64,000 nt of DNA from Delphinapterus leucas (lineage: Eukaryota > Chordata > Mammalia > Artiodactyla > Monodontidae), in the NCBI RefSeq assembly GCF_002288925.2, contig NW_022098021.1, positions 5,210,138 through 5,274,137 on the forward strand, written 5' to 3'. How positions within the stretch are numbered: position 1 is the stretch's first letter; the number at the start of each line of letters is the position of its first letter. The position numbers were made by a program, and so were the translations under genes. The notes under the pieces were generated by a model. It had not been told where the DNA came from. It saw only the letters and a list, made by a program, of their open reading frames with translations, and did no database searches. Positions 31,671-42,089 of this stretch are shown piece after piece.

Positions 31671-33135
31671 GTACTCCATAAGAAACACGTTTTAGACGTG
31701 TGGGATTGGGTTTGGGACTGAGCCAAAGCTCAGAGGTCTTGGAGGACACTTTTAATAAAAGTCTGATGAACCCTAAGGAGGTTGCCAATGATGGATTAAA
31801 AGGAAAATGAGGGAAAGGCTATCGGGAAAAGGAGGAAAGCAGACCCTTGTTATAAAATGGCAGAAAGGTTAGCAAAATTTCACTTGTGGAAATGTGGAAA
31901 ATCAAAAACGTACCTAATGAACTGATGACTCTGGCTACGGATATTTTTGGGCAGAATGTCAAAAGTGACAGTTGGCTTTAAAAAGAAAAAAAGACCTACG
32001 TTGTCATAAGGTACGGCTAGAGAAAGGAAAGCTAAAAAAGAAGGAATGATTCCATTTTTAAGCAGAATTTAGAGAAAATGTAAGAGAACCAGAACTTGCT
32101 GTTTCAAAAATAAAACTACCTCTCATCTCCATATCTCCTAGCAGAAGATTCTCAAAGTAAGAAAGGGCCTCACAGAAAATATCATATCCAGGGCACTAAC
32201 AGGGAAACATCGCAAGGTAAAAATGAGACCAAGTATGTTACTAGGGCACCCTTTGTTATAAGACCTCAGAAAGTTCTTAAATGGTGCCTTCGTTGTATGT
32301 AAAACACACAATCTGTTAAGGATCTTAAGGTCTTGCCTAGCAAACCCTGTCTTTTTTTTTTTCAGACCCTGTCTTTTAAACAACAGAGCTTCTAAGGATA
32401 GTAAGGACATTATCTCAGACAGAAACCTTTCAAAGAGCCCAACGTGGAGAGGGACTCATCTTGAAGAGATTTGCAGGCATGGCTTTTGTCTCATGCAGTG
32501 GACTATGAATTGATACACAGGAATCTCACACAGTTTTTAAAGGAATTGTACCACGTTTGAGTGAAAGGGACAGAGATGGTACAAAATGAAAAGAGGCTTT
32601 TAGACACCCTCCCCCAACTTCCTATGGGCAGGAAGCAGATTGAGAAAGCTACTCAGTTGCAAACATGGGCCATTTTTATGTGGAAAAGGAAGGATGACTT
32701 AGGGCAAGGAATCAGGGTCCCAAAGAGCCACATCCATGAAAACAACTTCCAGGAGTTCTAATGAAGGTATTCTAATCCCAGAAGGATTTCAGAATGCTAT
32801 ATCCCAGTGACTAATATGTGTCTCCCACTTTCCATTTTTTTTAATAGGAGTATCTATAAGCAGTTATCCTATGCCCAACATTGTAGTTCAAGTAAGTGGA
32901 AAGCAAATCACATGATTCTTTAGTTCACACATCTTCAGAGAGGAACTGTACTCAAGAAACCTTATTCGTAAAGCCTCTTCTGCCTGGGGACTCAGTTTAT
33001 ATGGCAAGATCCTGACCTGGACTCTGATGCTTTAACGGCATGAGACTTTAGTGGGTTCTTGGAGTAAGATGAGTATTTTGCACGTAGGAGAAATGTAAAT
33101 AATTTGTGACCAGAGGGTGGACTGTGGTCATTTTA

Positions 33136-33335
33136 TTTTATTTTATTATTTTTTTAACATCTTTATTGGGGTATAATTGCTTTACAATGGTGTGTTAGTT
33201 TCTGCTTTATAACAAAGTGAATCAGTTATACATATACATATGTTCCCATATCTCTTTCCTCTCGCGTCTCCCTCCCTCCCACCCTCCCTATCCCACCCCT
33301 CCAGGCGGTCACAAAGCACCGAGCTGGTCTCCCTG
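33136..33335 (-). mobile_element. 200-bp L1 3' end, antisense, in the right LTR
   Basis: T-rich tail, then AACATCTTTATTGGGGTATAATTGC to GGTCTCCCT. Exact 17-bp duplication GGACTGTGGTCATTTTA at 33119-33135 and 33336-33352. Confidence 0.9.
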
Positions 33336-33864
33336 GGACTGTGGTCATTTTAAAACATGGTCCCCAAATTCCTTGATACTCCTTCCAATGAGAAGTGGGG
33401 TCCATGTCCCCTCCCCTTGAATGTGGGCAGGCTGATGGTGCTTCAACCAATATAGCAGTGGAATCATGGAAGTGATGCTGCATGACTTCAGGTGTTAGGG
33501 TGAAAAGAACCATGCAGCTTCTGCCTGGGACACTTTGGGGACACTTCCTCTGGGCGAAGCCGGCTACCATGACCATCCTGAGCCTGCCAGGTGGAGAGGT
33601 CATGAGGTATTCCAGTAGACAGACCCAACTGAGCTTTCAGACAGGTCAGCAGTCTGACTGCCAGCCAGGGGAATGAGGCACCTTGGAGGCCAGCCCACTT
33701 GACCCTTCAGCCCGAGCCAACACCTGCCTGCTGCCGTGAGAGAACCAAGGAAGAACAGTGCAGTAAGCCCTTCTCAAGGTCCCCACCTACAAAACTGTGA
33801 GCGAAACAAAACTGCCACTGTGTTTGGCAGTAATTTTCAGGCAGCAGTGGTAACTGGAACACAC

Positions 33865-34919
33865 GAGGACAGTGCAAACCAGATTACACACGCAAGGTTG
33901 GGAATTAAAGAATGGTGAAGACATTGCAGCAATATGAGAGATTCAGCAGAGAAGGAAAGGAAAGATATGACACAGTGGGTGGAGGCAAGTGGACTTGAGG
34001 GAAAATTTCTTCTTAGGATGGGAGAGCTGAGCCAATGGAGAGAAAGAGAGTGAAGCTGTGAGAGCCGTCCTCAGAGAGGCCTAGCGTGATGAGCTCAGGT
34101 GTACAGAACCTTGGTCGGGGGGAGAGCGATTTCTGCTCCAATGCAGGAGAGATGGAGAGGACGATGGGTTTGGCTGTGAAGAGGATAGAGAACAGTGCCA
34201 CCAGATGAAGTAAGAATTACTTCCTTAAAAATCAAACCTGGGACTTCATGTCAAGATGGACAGTGGGATCGAAAACAACCACATCCAAAAAAAACCTCTC
34301 TGCTCCAAACACTTAAGAATATGCATAAGATATAAGGAGAAAAAACAATTTTTTTAAGTCATAGCTGGGTTCAAAATCAAGATAAACATTTCTTTTTATT
34401 AGAATTTCCAAGTAACATGAGGAAATGGTAGTGAGTGGTTAAACAGGGAAGCAATTAAGATAAAGACCATTGAAACTCTGTTTAAAAGAACAATCCGGTC
34501 CCCAAAATCCTCTCCCGGGTTTGACTTACAAGACAGTGAAGCGGACTGTGGCTAGTGGGTTCGTGGTCTGGAAGCAGAAGGGACAGCATCTGGGGGTTGC
34601 AGGTCTGCAGACTAACCAGGACTTAAACTGTTGTACACAGGATGAAGGAGCAAGTACCATTGTTTAGAGACTGGTGTGGGATAGATGCACTCTACCGCCC
34701 AAAGCTGCTGAGCTTCCACTGTTCATGAAGAATTGCAGGCTTCAGAAAGAAGGGATACAGACCCAGACTGGTGGCCGGCAGCCGACCCCAAACCACTCAC
34801 TGGATCTATGCACAGAGCATCAGGTAGCCAGCCTCTGGACTGAGGGCTAGAGGATCAGAGAGCACAGTCACAAAGCTTCTAGGTAGGGAGGGACCTTCTG
34901 GTCAGTTATCGCTATGCAA
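33865..34919. other. non-coding DNA, possibly old L1 5' sequence in part
   Basis: CTTCATGTCAAGATGGACAG...AAAACAACCACATCC near 34240-34290 has the look of an L1/HAL1 5' leader, but the match is weak. Otherwise unassigned. Confidence 0.3.
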
Positions 34920-35215
34920 CAATCCATCTTAAACCACAGGGGGTTAAAACAATACCAGGAAATATTTTTTATTCATTCATCTGCAATTTTTCAGGGTTCG
35001 GTGGGGATGGCGAGTGGTGTCAACTGGGGCAGCTCAACTGGGGCTAAAGGACCACTTGGAAGAAGGCTCATCTACAAGGCTGGCAAATCTTCCCTAGCTA
35101 TTGGGTCCTTTCCATGTGGGTCTATTGATGGAGTGGCTTCTTCACAGCATAATGGCTGGGTTCTGAAAGCAATTATCCTAAGAAACAAAAGAGAAACAAA
35201 AACCTTTTATTCCAA
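34920..35215. repeat. unnamed ancient interspersed repeat
   Basis: CTATGCAACAATCCATCTTAAACCACAGGGGGTTAAAACAAT...TTTCCATGTGGGTCTATTGATGG...TTCTTCACAGCATAATGGCTGGGTTC follows the pattern of a widespread old mammalian repeat, which I cannot name with certainty. Confidence 0.4.
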
Positions 35216-35779
35216 ATAAGTCTGAAAATAAAAAGAGAAATGCATTTAGAAGTTAAAGACTAAGAAAGCAGCAAAGAGTTTAAGGTTCAAGGTAAAGATG
35301 GAGGACAGAACATAACCACAAGCTTTTCCTTCCTTCCAAACGCCACTAACACAATACTCTAAGAACCAGTAAATCCAAAAGGATGAAGAGAATGGAAAAA
35401 TAAGCTAGGAACAAAATTTCAGAATTTTTAAAGCAGAGAGATGAATGACAAAGAACTCAGACTTAAAAAATAAAACTGGGTCCTGAGCCAATAGTGGGGA
35501 AACCCCCAAACCAACATGATTTACACTACACACTTCAAAAAAATCTAAGGAACTGGCTGCATTGGTGACTTGTGAAGTGGGACTGAACATGAGAGAATAC
35601 CTTAAATACAGTGGATTGGCTGAAAGTCTGTTAAAAAAAAAAAGTCACCAAAATCCTCTCCTTTACTCTACAAAATTATTAGACTGCCTTTCCCACATCC
35701 CTCTCAAAACCATCACTGAGGTTTATTCTCTGCAAAGAATAAAATAGATGGTCTTGAACTGAAAGACACTAAACAGAGT
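35216..35779. other. A-rich non-coding DNA, probably degraded LINE
   Basis: GGTAAAGATGGAGGACAGAACATAACC at 35289 and the A-rich context suggest an old L1/HAL1 5' part in sense orientation. Not firm. Confidence 0.3.
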
Positions 35780-36005
35780 TGACAGTGGGGATACTGTATC
35801 AAAAATGGACAGATTAGTTGCTAAGAAAGTAGAGCTTTAAAATCCTCATCACAAAAAAAAATATTTGTAATTATGTATGGTGACAAATGTTAACTAGACT
35901 TATCCTGGTGATTGTTTTGAAGTATATACAGATATCGCATCATTATTGTACACCTGTAACAAACAATGTTATATGTCAATTATACCTCAAAAACAACAAA
36001 AAAGA
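35780..36005 (+). mobile_element. L1 3' UTR fragment (L1MA/MB-like)
   Basis: GAGCTTTAAAATCCTCATCACAA, TTAACTAGACTTATCCTGGTGATTG and TGTTATATGTCAATTATACCTCAA form an L1MA/MB 3' terminus. Confidence 0.75.
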
Positions 36006-36199
36006 AAATAGGTATGCTATATAAATAAGTGCATACTGGATGCTGAGATTCTGGGAGGAGATTGGAAGATTCTTTTCTGGAGAATACATCCAGTGCAAGA
36101 AGCAAAATCTAAAGACATCAACATCAAATATCTGACAAATAAGTGGCCCAGCCACATCACCCTATGGTAAGCCACGGGCCACAACACCTAAGTGCTTGA

Positions 36200-37480
36200 A
36201 GTTACCCATCACTATTAGCTTTTCACTCTTCCATACGGGGAGACAATCAAGGATTGCCAGTCATCAGAGGAAATCTTGTAATCCGAAATAAAGAGACCAA
36301 AACAAATAAACAGGAAAAAATCAACTTGGAGGAAACAGAGTTTGTTCAGGAAAAGGTGAGGTTTTTTTAAAAAAAATAGTATGAATATCCTTAGAAAAGA
36401 TATTGCACCCGTGAAATAAGAACAGGTGCTATGTCTAAAGGAAAAGTCACAGAATAATAAGAACTCTTGGGAATTTAAAAAATATGACTGTAGAAATGAA
36501 AAACTCAGTAGAAGGAATGGCTATAAAATTGGGGAAATCTCCTCAAAAAACAGGTCAAAAGTCGAAGATATAAAAACAAAGCAAAGAAGAATTTTTTTAA
36601 AATTTGAGAACCAGTCCAAGAGGTACCACGTCTGAATAATGTATTTTCTGGTGGGGGAAAAAAAAAAAAAAAAAAAAAAAAAAACAGAGGTGAAATACTC
36701 AACAATGAAGTAATTCAAGAAAATTTCCCAGAACTAAAGGACATGAGTTTCCTGATTGAAAATGCTTACTAGAAGTCAGAAAGAGAAAAACAAATACCAT
36801 ATGCTAACATATATATATATATAGAGAGAGAGAATCTAAAAATTAAAAAAAGATGATTCTGAAGAACCTAGGGGCAGGACAGGAATAAAGACGCAGACGC
36901 AGAGAATGGACTTGAGGACACGGGGAGGGGGAGCGGTAAGCTGGGTTGAAGTGAGAGAGTGGCATGGACTTATATATACTACCAAATGTAAACTAGATAG
37001 CTAGTGGGAAGCAGCCACATAGCACAGGGAGATCAGCTCAGTGCTTTGTGACCACCTAGAGGGGTGGGATAGGGAGGGTGGGAGGGAGATGCAAGAGGGA
37101 GGAGATACAGGGATGTATGTGTATGTATAGCTGATTCACTTCATTATAAAGCAGAAACTAACACACCTTTGTAAAGCAGATACACTCCAATAAAGAAGTT
37201 AAAAAAAAAAAAAAGAAAGAAAATGCTTACTGGATGCCTGACAAAATAGATGAAAATAGATCCACACCAAGTCACACTACTGTAAAATTTCAGAACAGTG
37301 GGGACAAAATGAAGATTTCACAAAGAAAAATAAATAAATATATCAAACATTTCTGATCAGAAATCAGAATGGCTTTAGATTTCTCAAATACTGATAGAAG
37401 GCACTGAAACAATGCTTTCAAATTCTGAAATCTGCTCCCAACTGAGACTATTATACCCAGCCATATTATCAAAAAATCTT
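36200..37480 (+). repeat. old L1/HAL1 ORF1-region fragment, split by an L1
   Basis: AGTAATTCAAGAAAATTTCCCAGAACTAAAGGACATGAG (36710-36748), then after the insertion CCACACCAAGTCACACTACTGTAAAATTTCAG and CAACTGAGACTATTATACCCAGCC. This is the ORF1 downstream region of old L1-related elements. It includes a 27-base poly(A) at 36658-36684. Confidence 0.55.
36771..37218 (+). mobile_element. L1 3' end nested in the older L1
   Basis: AGAAAGAGAAAAACAAATACCATATGC start, (TA)n(GA)n at 36811-36832, GGGAAGCAGCCACATAGCACAGGGAG, then AACTCCAATAAAGAAG-type end and poly(A). Exact 13-bp duplication GAAAATGCTTACT at 36758-36770 and 37219-37231. Confidence 0.88.
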
Positions 37481-37796
37481 GGGGGTTAAAATAAGGTCAT
37501 TTCACACATGTTGTCTCAGCCAGCTTTTCCTGCATAATGAACAACAACAGCTCTCAAAGACATACATGACATGTATTTTTGTTCTTGCTTGTATGCCTAA
37601 TAGATTAGCAGAAATGACTCTCCTTCAGGCTCTGAGTCTGCAGATCACCTGGCGAGGCTCTGATCCACATGTAAATACTGAATACTGATCTAAGCAAAAC
37701 TGCAGTATAACTGTATTTGGAGAATGAGGGGATGGAAACCGTGAATATGTGTGGTGAGGCAGGACAGGAGAGGAAGCTAAATCCTTACTCTGGAGA

Positions 37797-38062
37797 CAGA
37801 GTATCATAGTAGTTAAGAGCATGAGTTGTAGAACCAAATGGCCTGGGTTTGAATCCCAACGCAGCCACTTTTGAGATATATAACCTTGGGCAAGTTACTG
37901 AATCTCTCTGTTCCTCAGTTTCCTCATCTGTAAGATGGTATTAATAATAATACCCACTTCTCAGAGCTGTTATGACCATTAAATAAATTAACATATGGGA
38001 AATATCACCAAAAAGTGCATGGCACATTCTAAGTGCTATATGAGTGAGTGTTATTATTACTT
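37797..38062 (+). repeat. MIR SINE, near full length
   Basis: GTAGTTAAGAGCATGAGTTGTAGAACCAAATGGCCTGGGTTTGAATCCCAAC contains the tRNA-derived head with its GGTTTGAATCC box B. The CTGTTCCTCAGTTTCCTCATCTGTAAGATGG core and a TATTATTAC end follow. Confidence 0.88.
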
Positions 38063-38357
38063 ACCATGGTGGAAAACCAATAGAAAATGCCTAAACTGAA
38101 AAAAAAGTAACCATTTAATTATGTTATTTATAGACATGGATGGAAATACCAAAATAATTATCTAGGAGGTAAAAATGGTTGCCTTTGAAGAAAAGAGAAA
38201 AAGGAAGGAAAAAGAAACTACTGTTTTCCAACAAAACTGTAGAAGTGGTTGATTCTTATGTGCATTATAACTCTGAGAAAAACTGAAACCAAAAATAAAG
38301 AAATATGAAAAGTGAGAAGATGTCAAGCCATGGATAAGGAAAACAGCCAATATATTT

Positions 38358-38681
38358 ATTTTTATTTATTTTTATTTATTTATTTATTTATTTTTGGTTG
38401 CGTTGGGTCTTCATTGCTGCGTGCAGACTTTCTCTAATTGCAGCGAGCGGGGGCTACTCTTTGTTGTGGTGCGTGGGCTTCTCATTGTGGTGGCTTCTCC
38501 TGCTGTAGAGCACGGGCTCTAGGTGTGTGGGCTTCAGTAGTTGTGGCATGCAGGCTCAGTAGTTGTGGCACATGGGCTTAGTTGCTCTGCAGCACGTGGG
38601 ATCTTCCCGGACCAGGGCTCTAACCCATGTCCCCTGCATTGGCAGGTGGATTCTTCACCACTGCACCACCAGGGAAGGCCC
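38358..38681 (-). mobile_element. CHR-1-like SINE (long form), antisense
   Basis: (TTTA)n tail, GGTTGCGTTGGGTCTTCATTGC, long body, CCACCAGGGAAGGCC. CCAATATATTT at 38347-38357 is repeated with one change at 38683-38693. Confidence 0.88.
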
Positions 38682-38694
38682 ACCACTATATTTC

Positions 38695-39439
38695 TTGGAT
38701 GGTTGAAAGCCAAATGGTTCTATGATTTTTAGAAACGAAAGGTAGAGATGAAATATTGAGTTCCAACAGCGCACGGAAGGCGTCCACAGAAGGAAAAACT
38801 TGCTGATTTTCACTTAATCCAAGAGACAGTATTATGTTTGTAATTAGAAAAAACATAACGATTGGGATCAGTAACTCCTAACTGCTACAGTACAGTGTTC
38901 ACTATTATTTAATGCATTGCTCCAGCCCTCCCTCTCTTCTATTCATTTGTGGTACACTAAGTAACCTGTGAATATTCACAGGCATAATGCATTGTTTGTT
39001 TTTCCAAATTAAGCCATTGAATATGAGAACATCAGGTAAATTTGGGGGCTTAAACCAAACTTATTCTATTAAAAGTTCCCCTTTTGTCAATAGTGCCATT
39101 CTCTTACAACTTCTATTTTCTAGGTAGTTTTGTCCTTACCAGTTAAAACAAACAAGTAATCAATCAGTCCCTGAAAAACTTGTCTTAAAAAAAAGAAACA
39201 AAAGCTAACAAAATCAGAATATGAAATCACTCCATATAAAACTAATATTATAAGATAGTCTGACAGAAACATATAAAAATATGTTTAGGATTTTTAAAGA
39301 GAGAAACGAAAGCATAACTTCAATTGAAGATGAAAAAGAAAATATTAAAAAAAAGCAGAAATAAAACAAAATAGGTCTTTTTTTTAAAAAAAAAGAAACC
39401 ACTAGAAATCTTATAAATGAAAAATACAACCACTGAAAT
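38695..39439. other. A/T-rich non-coding DNA
   Basis: No named repeat and no coding signature; phenylalanine-rich antisense frames reflect A-runs. Confidence 0.35.
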
Positions 39440-39925
39440 AAAACATGCAACAAGTGGGATATACCCTAGACCCGACATAGTCAAAGATAAAGTCAGTGAA
39501 CTAAAAAATAATCGTGAGGAATTAGCAAAGAATGCAGTACAGAGAGGCAATAAAACAATTAATGAGAACTAAAGAGAGTTGGAGATAAGACTGAGAGGAT
39601 CAAAGAAACATGTAACAGGAGAGCCAAAATAAATAAAAGAATGAAGGGCATGACAAAAGAAATATTTTAAAATAACACAGATGCTTTGTCAGAATTGAAG
39701 AAACACATTCTTGTGCATGTTGGGTAATAAGCAGAAATTTTTTAAAAAATTAATTCCACACACAGAGACATTACAGTGAAATCTGAGAACATTAAGGATA
39801 AAGGGACAATCTCAGAAGCCATGATAGAAAAAAAGATACATTATCTACCAAGTAATTTCAACAGAATTCTTATCAGAACAGTAAATGCAAGAAGGTAATA
39901 AGCTAATATCTTCGAAAGTGCTGAA
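39440..39925 (+). repeat. old L1/HAL1 ORF1-region fragment
   Basis: AAGTCAGTGAACTAAAAAATAATCG, AGAATTGAAGAAACACATTCTTG and CAGAACAGTAAATGCAAGAAGG...TTCGAAAGTGCTGAAAG are in ORF1 order of old L1-related elements. Confidence 0.5.
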
Positions 39926-40075
39926 AGATGTGTCTGTGTAGGTACTATTAATATCTCTTGAGGAGTAAACTGAGACACTGCTAGCTTAAGTAATTCTCTC
40001 AAGATTCCACAGGTGGGATTTTTTTTTTCCACAGTTGGGATTTAAACCCAGTCTTAGCTCCATAATCCAAATTCT
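39926..40075 (-). repeat. MIR-like fragment, antisense
   Basis: GAGGAGTAAACTGAGACACTGC...AGGTGGGATT and GGGATTTAAACCCAGTCTTAGCTCC follow the antisense MIR core to box B. Confidence 0.5.
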
Positions 40076-40084
40076 TAGCAATGA

Positions 40085-40280
40085 ACCTGCCCAGCATTTA
40101 TAGGAATATAAGGAGAATTTGTATAATGAGAGAAATTCACCAAACAACAGCTAGACTAAATATTTAACAACACGAAAATGAGAAAATTATGGTATGGTCA
40201 CATAACAGAAGACTGAACAGCAATTAAAGTGAATAAATTGTACCTACACCCATCCACAGGGATACACCTCAAAAATACAA
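40085..40280 (+). repeat. old L1 3' fragment
   Basis: GGTATGGTCACATAACAGAAGACTGAACAGCAATTAAAGTGAATAAATTGTACC resembles the L1 'atggaatactatgcagc...gaatgaactac' segment. Confidence 0.4.
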
Positions 40281-41009
40281 TGTACCCTCCACCAGAAACA
40301 TGTGTCTAGACCTCTGAATCCTTCAACTAAAGAAGAATTGAAAGACTGATATAGAATCATTAATGGTGTGGTTCAATATTTTTCTTCTGAAAAATTTCCT
40401 CCTGGGAACTTTACCGATGTTACATCTTTTCGACAATTTTGAGATTTGAAGGAGAGATGAGTAGAGTCTATTGCTTGAACTGAGAATGTTTAAGGCATCT
40501 GAAAGTTGAATAGGCTAACGATCTGATCATACCTGTAGAGGTGATATGAACAAATGAAACTCACAATTAATTCAAAATCCACGTGATCCTATTTATAACT
40601 GATCTCTTCTTAGCCTTTTGACTGGAATCACTTGTATATAATTTGTGATTGCTCCCCTTTGAGTCTTCTGTTGACTTACGATAGAGGTGCAACAGATCAT
40701 CTTACAGTTGTCAGGAACAAGGAAAAGCAGAAATTGAGAGCCAATTTAAGTTTATTCCTAAGGAGTTATATTAGGAAACTAAAAATGCGTGACAACAACC
40801 ATGCCATAAGATGATCTCACATTGAGAGACAATCCTTAGAATCTCAAATATTTGTTTAAAATGAAGAATTTTGGTATGATATCCCCACCTGGCCTGAGGA
40901 CAGGCAACCAATGTCAAATACGGTAGCTTTTCCGCAACTATGTAATGACTAGACAAATAAATCCTACTTTTGAATTTAGAAGGGGAATTTTAGGTGTGGA
41001 TGGTTGAGG
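40281..41009. other. non-coding DNA
   Basis: Unassigned, apart from a U2-like 35-mer at 40602. Confidence 0.35.
40602..40636 (+). pseudogene. possible degenerate U2 snRNA 5'-end pseudogene
   Basis: ATCTCTTCTTAGCCTTTTG and the next ~15 bases align with the conserved U2 snRNA 5' end (ATCGCTTCTCGGCCTTTTGG), about 24 of 33 positions by eye. Similarity stops before the branch-point recognition segment. If real it is a short retro-copy; chance cannot be excluded. Confidence 0.3.
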
Positions 41010-41250
41010 CTAGTTCATTACCAGCCTCCTAACTGGTCTTCCCATCTGGAGTCTGGTCTCTCTCAAATTCATGCTGATACAAGGGCTAAAATGGCACATG
41101 TATTTATGACACGGTCTCCTAGCACCACACACCCCAAATAATGTCTGTCTTCTCAGCTAGACTGAAAGTTTAGTCGTGGCAAGGACTGTCTTATTCGTCT
41201 TCAGGGCTTTAATGTTTATGCTTGACTATACTGGATTTCAAAAAGTGTTT
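41010..41250 (+). repeat. L2 LINE 3' end
   Basis: CCAGCCTCCTAACTGGTCTTCCCATCTGGAGTCTGG and GACTGAAAGTTTAGTCGTGGCAAGGACTGTCTTATTCG are L2 landmarks in sense orientation. Confidence 0.65.
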
Positions 41251-41301
41251 GCCAAATAAGCAAAACTCAAAGAACTGGTCATAATGTAATACTAGGGGGA
41301 G

Positions 41302-41316
41302 CTAGTAGGTGGCGCC
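41302..41316 (+). promoter_or_regulatory. strong CTCF-like motif
   Basis: CTAGTAGGTGGCGCC matches CCASYAGRKGGCRSY at 14 of 15 positions by eye (T for C at position 2). Adjacent sequence shows no recognised repeat. Occupancy unknown. Confidence 0.55.
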
Positions 41317-41999
41317 AGGTTTTTCTGAGCTGAATGTTTTAAATCTCAGAATATTTGAGAAAAGAAATTCAAGAGCACAGGGGCATTTAGACCACAAAAG
41401 CAACCTTACTAATTGACACACTCACACGGGGACCGGGAAGAGATACACCTGTAAAGGTGTATTACCCAAAGAGCCCCCTGTGAAATCTAACTGTTAATAA
41501 AAAGTCCCTCTCTGAGAAATCCCTTTCTGCAAGATTTTAGGACCCAAAGTTGAATTTATGCCATTGTGTGGGGTCAGTAACTCTTTCCATATTGACTTTT
41601 AGAAATGTGAACCTGCCCTTTATAGAAAGCTGTGTCTAAATTGTCCCCTAGTTTACAATGAAACTATGCACAGACCTAAAATAATCGAGTATGAAAATTT
41701 CTTACACTTTAATGTAAGAAAAGCTCATATAATTTTTTAAACTAAGGAAACTAAGTATAAGTGATTTAAAAATATTTGTTGACATATGAAAGTTTTAAAA
41801 TTTGACTTTGGTGCCAAGAAGACATCTAGGGACACTGATATCTAAATTCTCTATATTTCCTGGAAAATCTAAAGCCCGGATAATTAATGAATTACTCAAC
41901 TCATATGTACCCAGGGATTAAGTGTTATGTGAACCAGCTTTTAAATCCCTTCCGGAAAGAGAGGATTCTTTAAATTGTGGGTGGGCTAAGTAGCCAGGG
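41317..41999. other. non-coding DNA
   Basis: No named repeat or coding signature seen. Confidence 0.35.
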
Positions 42000-42070
42000 A
42001 ACAGTTCAATTTAACAAACATTTATCGAATGCCCCCTATGGACCAGGCACAGGGTTAGGTATTAAGTAGC
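42000..42070 (-). repeat. MIR fragment, antisense
   Basis: AACAAACATTTATCGAATGCCCCCTATGGACCAGGCACAGGGTTAGG is the antisense MIR 3' end. Confidence 0.6.
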
Positions 42071-42089
42071 CTCTGTTAAAATATAATGA

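Larger units (their letters stand above)
30242..33861 (+). mobile_element. ancient MaLR/MLT1-type LTR retrotransposon with two LTRs
   Basis: The left LTR starts TGTGACGGTTTTAAAAGC and carries CCCCTTGAATCTGGGCTGG at about 30318. It is split at about 30710 and ends with GCTGCTAAGTTTTAGGAGTGGTTTGTTACACAGCAATAG at 31603-31640. The right LTR starts near 33118 and has the matching CCCCTTGAATGTGGGCAGG at about 33413 and GGTAACTGGAACA at its end. Between them lie a primer-binding-site-like sequence (31655-31670) and about 1.45 kb of internal DNA with no open frame, as expected for MaLRs, which lack pol. No clear target-site duplication survives. Inserted into since by two L1s and two SINEs. Confidence 0.65.
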
